Assembly (NCBI RefSeq): GCF_003386095.1 | Contig: NZ_QREG01000002.1 | Coordinates: forward strand, 2,724-66,723 | Source: Marinoscillum furvescens DSM 4134 | Lineage (GTDB): Bacteria; Bacteroidota; Bacteroidia; Cytophagales; Cyclobacteriaceae | Length of the DNA: 64,000 nucleotides | Direction: 5' to 3' | Part shown: one piece after another, positions 1 through 7,611 of the stretch | How the letters are laid out: every line of letters starts with the position of its first letter | How positions within the stretch are numbered: the first letter of the stretch is position 1 | Made by a program: the position numbers and the translations under genes | The notes under the pieces: generated by a model | What the model was told of the DNA's origin: nothing | What the model saw: the letters and a program-made list of their open reading frames with translations, nothing else | Databases searched by the model: none

Positions 1-459
1 GGATTCCACAGGATTATAATGTAAGTAGTCTAAATTCTTTTGGATCGCTTTATTGCTCCACAGTTCAATAGGCTTGTTGTGATGCTGCCAGAACTGCATT
101 TTGTTCTGAGTTGTAGCATTTCTTTTTGCTGCCAACTCCATAAACCAAATGTATCTTTCCCTTTTACTTTCTTGTGGATGCCTTTTGATGAGTTCAACCA
201 GTTCTTTTGCTGTTGAGCTTTTAAAGCTTTGTAGCAACCTTTGCGGGTTATTTTCCTTAGCAGAGAATATCAGGTGAATATGGTTGCTCATAATGATCCG
301 GGCTCCCAACACCATTCCTTTTGCTTCAATACAAAATTTTAAATGTTCAACAATACAATCTTTGTAGATTCTTCTGGTAAAAACGCTCAACCAAAAAACT
401 GTGGCGAAACTCACGAAATACTATCCATCAGGATTTTGAAACTTATAATTCCTACTCAT
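1..459 (-). pseudogene. IS200/RAYT-type transposase, nonsense-interrupted and cut by window edge
   Basis: This is a second copy of the transposase gene at 1342-1893, aligned at a constant offset of 1434 bases. The nucleotide match is near perfect from position 2 to 523. The start codon corresponds to 457-459. Codon 13, TGG (Trp) in the intact copy, is TAG here (complement of CTA at 421-423), so the frame stops after 12 residues. The rest of the frame stays open and still encodes the HUH-like His-Ile-His region. The C-terminal part lies outside the window. The duplication is recent, because only scattered substitutions separate the copies. A downstream in-frame restart cannot be excluded. Confidence 0.85.
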
Positions 460-493
460 AGGAACCTAAAATAACAATCTCTGTCCAATTAAA

Positions 494-514
494 CCACCAT
501 GCAAAGCATGGCGG
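494..514. repeat. REP-like hairpin beside the broken transposase copy
   Basis: The arms CCACCATGC and GCATGGCGG flank an AAA loop; one G-U type pair interrupts an otherwise complete match. The same hairpin occurs at 1928-1948 beside the intact transposase, and a variant occurs at 1308-1330. RAYT transposases are known to associate with short palindromes of this kind. Confidence 0.6.
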
Positions 515-685
515 GAACGGAGGGTACTATTCTATTCAATACTATGCCCATAGCCACCTGTGGCATCGTCCAACACTCGTTTAAATCACATTAATCCGCT
601 TCCTAAGAATTAATCTCCAGCCTATCTTGGATTAACGTGGATTTAAACGCTAATTTGTTATCGGCAATCCCTGCCCAGTACAATC

Positions 686-1246
686 ATGATCAAGTGGCTT
701 AAGTACATATGGAACGAAACTGGCAAAACTAGTTTCTTGATTCGCTTTCTAATACCAATCTTCGGAGCAATTTTCACATGGCGATTTTTCGGACTAGTCT
801 ACGTAAACAACCTTGAACTTTCTGAATTCCAAAAATCAACTGGGACCGTATCCAATATCTGGATCGCAGCTGAAGAAACAATTGGAAGATTCAGCAGAAC
901 TGAACACAACCTCAAAATAAAGCTTTCCGACAGTGATGAAGAATTTCGAATCTATGACCGTTTTGAATACAGGTTCGATGAACTCTTTGAAAAATTGCCA
1001 ATTGGAACAACGGCAACAATTTACCATTTAGACCATGATGAAGCAATGTTCTCAATGTTGAAAGCTGAAGACTTATATCGAATTGACTCGAACGGAGAGA
1101 CACTCTTCAAATTTGAGTGGATGAAGTATAAGCGAACACGCGATATGAACTCCTTTGCTTTTCTAACTATAGCATGCTGGGCTGCATTTGGAATCTACAT
1201 CTACCAAGAACGAACTAAGAAAAAGAAAGCCGATAATAGTCGCTAG
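686..1246 (+). CDS. Hypothetical two-TM membrane protein
   Basis: The family of this 186-residue protein is not recognised. A hydrophobic segment at about residues 17-39 and a second at about 155-173 look like membrane spans. Between them is a polar domain of about 110 residues, predicted to be extracytoplasmic or to fold back on the membrane. The C terminus is strongly basic (a KKKK run). The layout (TM, soluble domain, TM) recalls DUF3592-type proteins, but I see no diagnostic motif. It is one of only two convincing plus-strand genes in the window and lies between the two transposase copies, so it may be accessory cargo. A clean start codon and coding-like composition support a real gene. 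Confidence 0.6.
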   Translation: MIKWLKYIWNETGKTSFLIRFLIPIFGAIFTWRFFGLVYVNNLELSEFQKSTGTVSNIWIAAEETIGRFSRTEHNLKIKLSDSDEEFRIYDRFEYRFDELFEKLPIGTTATIYHLDHDEAMFSMLKAEDLYRIDSNGETLFKFEWMKYKRTRDMNSFAFLTIACWAAFGIYIYQERTKKKKADNSR

Positions 1247-1307
1247 CACGAATGCGCCAACTGCCACTTTACAAACTTCAGTGCGAACATCCCCTTGTAA
1301 CCTTGTT

Positions 1308-1330
1308 ACCGCCATGCTTCGCATGGTGGT
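1308..1330. repeat. REP-like hairpin downstream of the intact transposase
   Basis: ACCGCCATGC and GCATGGTGGT pair around a TTC loop. The stem is almost the reverse orientation of the hairpins at 494-514 and 1928-1948 (CCACCATGC stems). The intact transposase gene is therefore bracketed by related hairpins at 1308-1330 and 1928-1948, as in REP-RAYT units. Confidence 0.55.
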
Positions 1331-1341
1331 AAGCGACTGGC

Positions 1342-1893
1342 TCACACCATTAAATTAACCTCTAGCATTCCCTTTCCTCCAACATAATCAATCGCTGAAC
1401 TATAAAGATAATGCTCCGGCTCTGCTACCTCTCCAGATTCCACAGGATTATAATGTAAGTAGTCTAAATTCTTTTGGATCGCTTTATTGCTCCACAGTTC
1501 AATAGGCTTGTTGTGATGCTGCCAGAACTGCATTTTGTTCTGAGTTGTAGCATTTCTTTTTGCTGCCAACTCCATAAACCAAATGTATCTTTCCCTTTTA
1601 CTTTCTTGCGGATGCCTTTTGATGAGTTCAATCAGTTCTTTTGCTGTTGAGCTTTTAAAGCTTTGAAGCAACCTTTGCGGGTTATTTTCCTTAGCAGAGA
1701 ATATCAGGTGAATATGGTTGCTCATAATGATCCAGGCTCCCAGCACCATTCCTTTTTCTTCAATACAAAATTTTAAATGTTCAACAATACAATCTTTGTA
1801 GATTCTTCTGGTAAAAACGCTCAACCAATAAACTGTGGCGAAACTCACAAAATACCATCCTTCAGGATTTTGAAACTTATAATTCCTACTCAT
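1342..1893 (-). CDS. REP-associated tyrosine transposase (IS200-like, Y1 family)
   Basis: This is a 183-residue single-domain protein of the Y1/HUH nuclease superfamily. The metal-binding motif is His60-Ile-His62, in the context SNHIHLIF. Near the C terminus is the Y-L-H-Y-N-P-V motif (about 145-151) typical of RAYT proteins, with Tyr145 the candidate nucleophile. Such enzymes cut and rejoin single-stranded DNA at hairpins; here matching hairpins lie just outside both ends (1308-1330 and 1928-1948). No second ORF (tnpB) is present. The length is normal for the family, and the frame is intact, unlike the copy at 1-459. A true mobile IS200 element would need flanking ends that I cannot define. 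Confidence 0.85.
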   Translation of the reverse strand: MSRNYKFQNPEGWYFVSFATVYWLSVFTRRIYKDCIVEHLKFCIEEKGMVLGAWIIMSNHIHLIFSAKENNPQRLLQSFKSSTAKELIELIKRHPQESKRERYIWFMELAAKRNATTQNKMQFWQHHNKPIELWSNKAIQKNLDYLHYNPVESGEVAEPEHYLYSSAIDYVGGKGMLEVNLMV

Positions 1894-1927
1894 AGGAACC
1901 TAAAATAACTATCTCTGTCCAATTAAA

Positions 1928-1948
1928 CCACCATGCAAAGCATGGCGG
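1928..1948. repeat. REP-like hairpin upstream of the intact transposase
   Basis: This sequence is identical to the hairpin at 494-514 (CCACCATGC, AAA loop, GCATGGCGG). It is part of the duplicated segment shared by 2-523 and 1436-1957, so the hairpin was copied together with the transposase gene. Confidence 0.6.
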
Positions 1949-1973
1949 GAACGGAGGATAGGGCATGTTAGAT

Positions 1974-2867
1974 TTATTTTTCATCAATTGGAGTTATCGT
2001 ATATCTAAAATCTTGCATTCGCACATGTGCTTCATTAGCTTTCTTCAAGTCTTCATCAAAAAAGAAGATTATAGGAAGAGTGTCCTCAGGTTTTCCTTTT
2101 TTGAGTAGAGTCTTTCTTGGCTGTATAATATTGTTGATCAAATTAGATGCAACATGAGTTAGAGCCATATCTCTTTCAGGGTCAAACTGTTTTGTTAAAA
2201 ATTCTCTGACACCAGTTTTCTTGTTGTGGCTGTAAATAGTGACAGAATCGTCCATGTCGAATTTAATCTTTTCTTTAAAAGTTTCAGGTTCCGCCAGAAT
2301 CAGACTTTTCATAAATGGAATGCTCCTTAGTCCATGCTTATAACTGTTCAATTCTTCTCTATTTGACAGTTCCTGAGCGAGTATTCTTAGAGCATCTTCA
2401 ATGACTGGTAAGCTTTTCTCAACGGACTCAACTATCTCATCTTTCCATAAGCCGAAATAAAAAATATGACGCAAGAAAGGTGCTTTTCGACCATTATTGA
2501 AGTTGATGTTTTTTTTAAGCCAATCAAGTTTACTTTTTTCTTTCTTGTTGAATTTTCTGATTTCTTCATAATATGGCTTCTTCTCTACCAGTCGATATAT
2601 TAGCGTCGCATCATTGATTTGATTTTTTTCATTGGGCAAAAGGCTAAATATTAATTCAAAAAGAGTTTCAATTGACAATAGGAAAGTTAGCCTAATGTCG
2701 CCCTTGACACTCCGTAAAAATTCTTCTTTTGACCCATTTACAACAGGTTGAATTAGCTTTTTGATTTCTTCATCAGGTAAGTTGAGTAGAAACCTATTGT
2801 TCAGCTGTTTATAATCAAAATGGCTTACTTGAAACCCATGATAAAATTCTTCAGGTCTATACATCAT
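1974..2867 (-). CDS. Hypothetical protein, 297 aa
   Basis: No family is recognised. The protein appears soluble, has no signal peptide, and is rich in charged residues and helix-forming stretches (for example residues about 95-125, Lys/Glu-rich). The C-terminal third is more mixed and ends in an acidic/basic tail. Base composition looks more A+T-rich than the PUL to the right, which fits an acquired accessory gene. It is followed on its 3' side by the RAYT transposase (gap of about 80 bases) and is preceded by about 260 bases without a recognisable gene. No catalytic motif is evident, so no function is proposed. Confidence 0.65.
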   Translation of the reverse strand: MMYRPEEFYHGFQVSHFDYKQLNNRFLLNLPDEEIKKLIQPVVNGSKEEFLRSVKGDIRLTFLLSIETLFELIFSLLPNEKNQINDATLIYRLVEKKPYYEEIRKFNKKEKSKLDWLKKNINFNNGRKAPFLRHIFYFGLWKDEIVESVEKSLPVIEDALRILAQELSNREELNSYKHGLRSIPFMKSLILAEPETFKEKIKFDMDDSVTIYSHNKKTGVREFLTKQFDPERDMALTHVASNLINNIIQPRKTLLKKGKPEDTLPIIFFFDEDLKKANEAHVRMQDFRYTITPIDEK

Positions 2868-3126
2868 GAGTGGTAGAAATTAAATCTAACGCCAAGCTAG
2901 CAGGAGTGCGCCCCGAGCCTAGCAAGTTCCGATAAAACTAATGAATATGCCGGTGCTTCCAAAGTGTGTAAGTGGCACTGCGTTCAGAAAGTCACCCATC
3001 CTGCGTAACTCACTCAGCAGATAAACACTCCCTTTCCCAGGGCTGACTTAGTGGTCAAGTTGCAGATAAAATGGCTCGAAAGTAGTATAAAGGCCATTCG
3101 TCTCTATCCAATGTTATCTGTCGTCC
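2868..3126. other. Intergenic stretch without a recognised gene
   Basis: No convincing coding frame or RNA gene is seen. The segment contains GCTAGCAGGAGTGCGCC (about 2895-2911), which matches GCTAGCACGAATGCGCC just after the small membrane-protein gene (about 1243-1259) at 15 of 17 positions, the only obvious internal similarity. Confidence 0.4.
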
Positions 3127-3596
3127 TTAATTCCCTAAGCGAAAAGGTATCGGTACAGAGATTTTTGATTCGATTAGCCTAGGTTTTTCACCTTCTCGTG
3201 CAATTGTTGCAGGAATCCAAGTTGGCGATTTCTTTATAAGTCGAATAGCCTCTTTGTTAAGGAGTTCGCTGGATGACTTTACAACAGTTACTGAGTTTTC
3301 GTTAACAGTTCATCAGTGAGAATTTCAAAAGATACAATTACTTTCCCTTCAATACCGGCAGTTCTAGCGGCAATTGGATAATTTAAGTTTTTCAGCAGGT
3401 ATTTGTAAAATGCTACTTGACCGCCTGGAAACTGGGGAGTGGTTTCCACGTATGTCTCAGAGACAGAGAAAGTATCTGATGGTAAGAGAGAATCTAATTC
3501 TACAAAGAGTTTATCCAATTCAGTTGTATCTTCATCTTGTGCATATATGCTACACGTAGAAAGCAAAAGAATCAGTAAAGTGATGAAATTTTTCAT
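3127..3596 (-). pseudogene. TonB C-terminal-domain (energy transducer) protein, frameshifted
   Basis: The N-terminal frame starts at 3596 with a signal-peptide-like segment (MKNFITLLILLLSTCSIYAQ). It then enters a TonB C-terminal domain: the TPQFPGG motif, then NLNYPIAARTAGIEGKVIVSFEI. The frame ends early at 3288. Shifting by one base near 3308-3318 continues the domain as NSVTVVKSSSELLNKEAIRL through SPTWIPATIAREG to a stop at 3127-3129. This is the expected second half, in which 'PTWIPA' replaces the common PKWxPG. Restoring one G after GATG would repair the frame, so a single-base deletion is the simplest explanation. A sequencing error is the alternative. The upstream in-frame start at 3641 adds 15 residues with no signal-peptide character and is less likely. 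Confidence 0.75.
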
Positions 3597-3735
3597 TGCG
3601 CTGATGCCAGATAACATCCAAATAATAATGCATTTATACACTATAACCTATTGTACCCTTCGAAGGTAATGGTTTTTGAACAATTGCAAGTACCTAAACT
3701 ATTAAACCAAAGCAGGACCAAACCCGGCCTTGTAT

Positions 3736-3770
3736 ACTTCACCTGGGATTAATGTAATCCAGGTAAAGTG
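3736..3770. repeat. Imperfect hairpin in intergenic DNA
   Basis: ACCTGGGATTA and TAATCCAGGT form a stem with one bulged base around a short ATG-containing loop; the stem can be extended outward with mismatches. No clear T-tract follows on either strand, so I do not call a terminator. The flanking 3600-3850 stretch holds no gene that I can support. Confidence 0.35.
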
Positions 3771-3852
3771 CAATTAGGATTATCATTTATCATTGTAAAC
3801 CATTATTAGAATTAAGTAAAAACCTGTCAAGTAATTTTAGGACGGGTCCATG

Positions 3853-4093
3853 CACGAGTGTAAAACTCAATTGCACGGGTGTTAAAGTCAATTGTACGGG
3901 TGTAAAAGCCGATTGCACGGATGTAAAAGTCAATTGCATGGGTGTAAAAGTCAATTGCACCAGTGTAAAAGACGATTGCATGGGTGTAAAACTCAATTGC
4001 ACCAGTGTAAAACTCAATTGCACGGGTGTAAGACCTTAATGCACGAGTGTAAGACCTTAATGTACGAGTGTAAGACCTCAATGCACGAGTGTT
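3853..4093. repeat. 21-bp direct tandem repeat array, 11 units plus a partial
   Basis: Units begin at 3853, 3874, 3895, 3916, 3937, 3958, 3979, 4000, 4021, 4042 and 4063, with a partial unit at 4084. The period is exactly 21 bases with no indels. The best-conserved core is GTGTAAAAGTCAATTG; the first six bases vary as CAC/TAC/CAT plus GGG/GAG/CAG. Units 9-11 form a subtype ending in GACCTTAATG or GACCTCAATG. Because the period is a multiple of three, the array encodes heptad-like repeats in several frames. However, unit 2 carries a TAA in the plus frame and no frame has a convincing start, so I treat it as non-coding. It lies 45 bases past the stop of the GH31 gene, at the PUL boundary. Confidence 0.95.
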
Positions 4094-4137
4094 TACCTCC
4101 ACTTTGGGATGACCCAAGCCATCCCCCCTACCAGCTC

Positions 4138-6777
4138 CTAATCAAATGCCACAGTCAGGGCGTCACCCTGGAAGTCTACCGTTTTAGTAGTGCCTCCGAT
4201 CATTTCTACCTCAAACGTCATTGGCGCCTGAGCCAGGTCCAGGTAGTCACCCGCACCTTTTTGGATGGTCAACGCTTTTTTAGTTTCGTCATACGAAAGC
4301 GCTATTTCTGAAAAAGCCCCTTGCTCATAAGCATAGCTCAGGTTGTCGTCATAGTACAGCGTAAATGTGGCATCCGCTCCCGGATAGATTTTGAGTGTGG
4401 TAGGTGCGTCTGTCTTCTGAGTGGCATACTGCACCTTCGGGCCAAATGGCACAATGGAGCCCGCTTTCACAAAAAGTGGGGTTTCGTCCAGAGGTGCATC
4501 CACAGTAATGTTTTGCGCACCCGATACCTGCTCGCCAGTCCAGTAGTTGTACCAGCTGCCAGCCGGCAAATACAGCGCTTTTTCACGCTCCTGATATTCT
4601 GTCACTACACCTACCAGCAGCGACTCACCAAAGAAAAACTGATCTTTGACAGCCCAGGTATTGGGATCGTCCGGATAGTGGTAAGCCAGCGGAGCCATCA
4701 GCTGACGGCCATTTTGTGTGATCTGCCATGCCTGCGAGTAGATGTAGGGCATGAGCTGGTAGCGCAGGTCGATAAACTTGCGTGCGGTGTTTTCAAACGC
4801 CTCATTGTATCGCCAGATTTCGGTCTCCGACACATAGCCATGGATTCTGAAAATAGGGCTAAAGGTGCCAAATTGAAACCAGCGTGTGAGCAGCTCAATA
4901 AACTCCGGGTTGGTATACTGGCTGTCAAAGAGGTTGTTGATGGACTTTGAATCTCTAAAAAACCCACCGATATCATGCGTCCAGTAGGGTACGCCCGCCA
5001 TGGTGAAGTTGAGGCCGGCGGCTATTTGCTCTTCCAGCTGCTCCCAGGAGGCCTCCGTGTCGCCCGACCAGGACGTAGCCCCATAGCGCTGCTGCCCAGC
5101 ATATGCCGAACGAGTCAGATTAAATACCCGCTCTTCTGGAAACTCTGCCCGCCTGCCTTCATATACCGCACGGGTCACCTCCAGCGAATAGGTGTTGTGC
5201 ACCACTTCAAATGGCCCCACTGCTGTCATGGCTTTTGCGTCTTTCACACCTTCCGGCTCGGTACCATCCAGCCAGATGGAGCTTACCCCCCACTGAAACA
5301 TGGAGTCACTCAGCATCTGGTAAAACCGATCCGCCACACCTTCATCATAGATATCGATGTAATTGCTGCTCGGTATTTTGGTGAGCGCATATTTTTCTTC
5401 CAGCCCTTTGTTTTTCACCTCTGGCCAAACGGATACCATCAGCTTCATGTTCAGGTCGTTCACTTCTTTGACCATCGCCTGTGCATCCGGGTATTTGTTG
5501 CGATCCCACTCCGGTCCTTTGGTGCCCTTGGGCCAGTAAAACCAATCCTGTACGATGTAGTCTACAGGGATTTCTCTATTGCGCATTTCGCGGGCATTTT
5601 CCAATAGCTCCGCCTGATTGTGATACCGCTCTCTACACTGCCAGAAGCCATAAGCTTTCTTGGGAAACAGTGGCGTTTGCCCCGTCAGCACGTGATTTTG
5701 GGCAATAACCTCACCAGGGTTTTCTCCGGCAATAAAATAATAGTCGATGCTGCTGCCCACAGCACTGCTAAAGACGGTTTTGTTGTAATCCGGCTCATTG
5801 TAAAAAAGCCGGCCGGGAATCCTGGCACCACTGTTTTGAAAAACCACTTTATAGGTTTTGCCTCCTTTGAGGTATTTCCTACCCGAATACCTTCTCGGCA
5901 TCCAGATGGTAGAGTAGTTGATCACCTCATCGCCATCTATGCTCACGATGATCTCCCCACGCATACGACCGTCATTGTCACTCAAAGCCAGAAAGGTGTA
6001 TTCTCCTGTTTTCTCGGGTGTAAAAGTCGTTTCGCGGATGTTCTTTTTCTCGGCTTCTTTGCTGGCATAGGCTGCCACATTTTCTTTTTCACCTCCCTCG
6101 GGTACCACCTGCTCCTCGCCTCCCGTAGCTACTTCTGCTTTGGTAGCAAACTGTATCTCATGCTGAGGTTCGTTGATATCCGTCAGGCTGTAGTTGTGCC
6201 AATAGATTCCATATCCTTTGGTAGACACCAAAAAGGGAATCGCGATCTCCTGGTTGTACTGCTGCAAGCGAATGGGTACATTTTTCCAGTTCATAATGCC
6301 GCTCTGAAACTGTCCCAGTCCATACAGTGCCTCCTCTCCTGCCACAAATGCCTGCGACACGTCATTGCCCTCAGCACCCGGTACTATGTAAGTCTGCTCC
6401 CGGGTTTCGGCGAGCAGCTCATTACCATCAGCGTCCGCATACCGAATGATCCCAGCGCTGTTCACCACCACTTTCATTTTGGAAGTAGCCAGGGTGAGCG
6501 CATCGGCAGATTCGGTCACCTCCCACGCCACGTCCTGTGGCTCCAGCACCGTTACATAGTCGGGCAGCTTGGACTCAGTACCCCTTTGTGGCGTTTTAGT
6601 CACATGAATGATGGCTTCATTCATCACGGTAAGCTCTATGGTGAGGCTGTCATGGTAAATAGTAAGCCCATTTTGGCCCTTATTATACTTCAGTGAGTAA
6701 GATTGCCCACAGGCGCTGAGCGCCATCAACATACAAATGCCAACAGCAGCACACAGGTTTTTCCAGTTAGGTTTCAT
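4138..6777 (-). CDS. GH31 family alpha-glycosidase with PA14-like insert (alpha-xylosidase-like), lipoprotein
   Basis: This 879-residue lipoprotein (lipobox ending at Cys23) is predicted to be exported to the outer membrane or periplasm. Domains in order are a GH31 N-terminal beta-sandwich (about 30-210), a PA14-like insertion (about 235-335), the GH31 TIM barrel (about 365-700), and C-terminal beta-sandwiches with a final hydrolase-associated domain. The catalytic nucleophile is Asp504 in IWLDGTEPEG and the acid/base is Asp573 in WSGDTEASW. A PA14 insert at this place is known in xyloglucan-active alpha-xylosidases, so release of alpha-linked xylose is the best guess; other GH31 specificities (alpha-glucose, alpha-galactose) remain possible. 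It is the most distal gene of the left enzyme block, 27 bases after the DUF6250-like gene. Confidence 0.9.
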   Translation of the reverse strand: MKPNWKNLCAAVGICMLMALSACGQSYSLKYNKGQNGLTIYHDSLTIELTVMNEAIIHVTKTPQRGTESKLPDYVTVLEPQDVAWEVTESADALTLATSKMKVVVNSAGIIRYADADGNELLAETREQTYIVPGAEGNDVSQAFVAGEEALYGLGQFQSGIMNWKNVPIRLQQYNQEIAIPFLVSTKGYGIYWHNYSLTDINEPQHEIQFATKAEVATGGEEQVVPEGGEKENVAAYASKEAEKKNIRETTFTPEKTGEYTFLALSDNDGRMRGEIIVSIDGDEVINYSTIWMPRRYSGRKYLKGGKTYKVVFQNSGARIPGRLFYNEPDYNKTVFSSAVGSSIDYYFIAGENPGEVIAQNHVLTGQTPLFPKKAYGFWQCRERYHNQAELLENAREMRNREIPVDYIVQDWFYWPKGTKGPEWDRNKYPDAQAMVKEVNDLNMKLMVSVWPEVKNKGLEEKYALTKIPSSNYIDIYDEGVADRFYQMLSDSMFQWGVSSIWLDGTEPEGVKDAKAMTAVGPFEVVHNTYSLEVTRAVYEGRRAEFPEERVFNLTRSAYAGQQRYGATSWSGDTEASWEQLEEQIAAGLNFTMAGVPYWTHDIGGFFRDSKSINNLFDSQYTNPEFIELLTRWFQFGTFSPIFRIHGYVSETEIWRYNEAFENTARKFIDLRYQLMPYIYSQAWQITQNGRQLMAPLAYHYPDDPNTWAVKDQFFFGESLLVGVVTEYQEREKALYLPAGSWYNYWTGEQVSGAQNITVDAPLDETPLFVKAGSIVPFGPKVQYATQKTDAPTTLKIYPGADATFTLYYDDNLSYAYEQGAFSEIALSYDETKKALTIQKGAGDYLDLAQAPMTFEVEMIGGTTKTVDFQGDALTVAFD

Positions 6778-6804
6778 GTGAATGGTGTTAAACTCGATAA
6801 ATGT

Positions 6805-7593
6805 TTACTCGTCTACTTTCGTCAGACGGTACACTTTAAAGTTGTCCAGGGTCATGTGGTTGTGGACGGTTCGTAGCCCAAAGTGGCCTTCGGTATAAGG
6901 GTTGGGGTCACGATAATCGTAGATCAGCTCGCCGTTTCGGTAGTACTGAATGACACCATCGTAGGCCACCAGGCGAATTTGCTTGAGCTGGTTTGGGGTG
7001 ATCAGGTATTTAGGATCAGAAAGGTCATGTTCCGGGAGCAGCGGCTTTTCGCCATTACCAGAGTACCTTCTAAAGCGGGTCTTGGTATTGAAGTGCCCAC
7101 CCATGCCCGTGTAGTACAAGCTCAGCGAATTGTAATTGGTAAACTTCCCAGACCGGCTTTCGGAGTTGGCAAAAAGGTTGTCCGGGTTTTCGCTATCAGT
7201 AGCCATCCAAAAGCAGTTGAGATCCGATGCCCGGTCATAGATACCGTCTTCTTCCTCGCTCTTGGTAGTATCCTGAAGCACCACCGCATCGTATTCGATC
7301 ATGATGGGCCCCTCCAGCTTTTCTTTAAACCACACCGTACACCCACGCCAGTCATTTACCTCCAGTTTTCCATCCTTATGGTACACGCTCCCTTTGGGCA
7401 TTTGCTCCACTTTCCAGTTGGAGATGCCTTCCGAAAAATCGTCACTATGAATCAGCTCCGCTTTCACTTTCAGGTCATCCGTAAGCTGGATGATCCGTGC
7501 CTCTTTTTGCTCTTGGCAGCCTATGGCAAAAAGGGCTACCAGGCTCACAGTCAGTGTACAAAATTTTGTTCTCAGCGTTGAATAAGGTGTCAT
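6805..7593 (-). CDS. DUF6250-like (concanavalin-type) lipoprotein
   Basis: This is a 262-residue lipoprotein with a lipobox ending at Cys26 (LFAIGC). The mature part reads as one beta-sandwich of the LamG/DUF6250 type: an opening 'DDFSEGISNWKVEQ' segment, a central Trp/Phe-rich strand set, and the closing pair 'NGELIYDYRDPNPYTEGHFG' followed by 'LRTVHNHMTLDNFKVY'. Proteins of this type sit in many PULs next to lyases and propeller hydrolases and are thought to bind or cleave glycans, but the activity is not established here. It lies 18 bases after the propeller hydrolase gene, probably in one transcript. The assignment rests on pattern recognition, not alignment. Confidence 0.7.
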   Translation of the reverse strand: MTPYSTLRTKFCTLTVSLVALFAIGCQEQKEARIIQLTDDLKVKAELIHSDDFSEGISNWKVEQMPKGSVYHKDGKLEVNDWRGCTVWFKEKLEGPIMIEYDAVVLQDTTKSEEEDGIYDRASDLNCFWMATDSENPDNLFANSESRSGKFTNYNSLSLYYTGMGGHFNTKTRFRRYSGNGEKPLLPEHDLSDPKYLITPNQLKQIRLVAYDGVIQYYRNGELIYDYRDPNPYTEGHFGLRTVHNHMTLDNFKVYRLTKVDE

Positions 7594-7611
7594 TGCTTTT
7601 TTTGGTTTTGA

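Noticed and set aside
3853-4093. CRISPR array
   Set aside because: The repeats are directly adjacent with no unique spacers, and no cas genes are present.
3790-4311. Repeat proteins encoded by the 21-bp array on either strand
   Set aside because: The plus frame has a TAA in unit 2. The minus frame through the whole array starts only at a TTG without a clear RBS, and a second minus frame starts mid-array. Open frames are expected when the period is a multiple of three.
5620-6696. Long plus-strand ORF (358 codons) opposite the GH31 gene
   Set aside because: It lies wholly inside GH31 on the other strand, has no recognisable domain, and reads as a codon-bias shadow.
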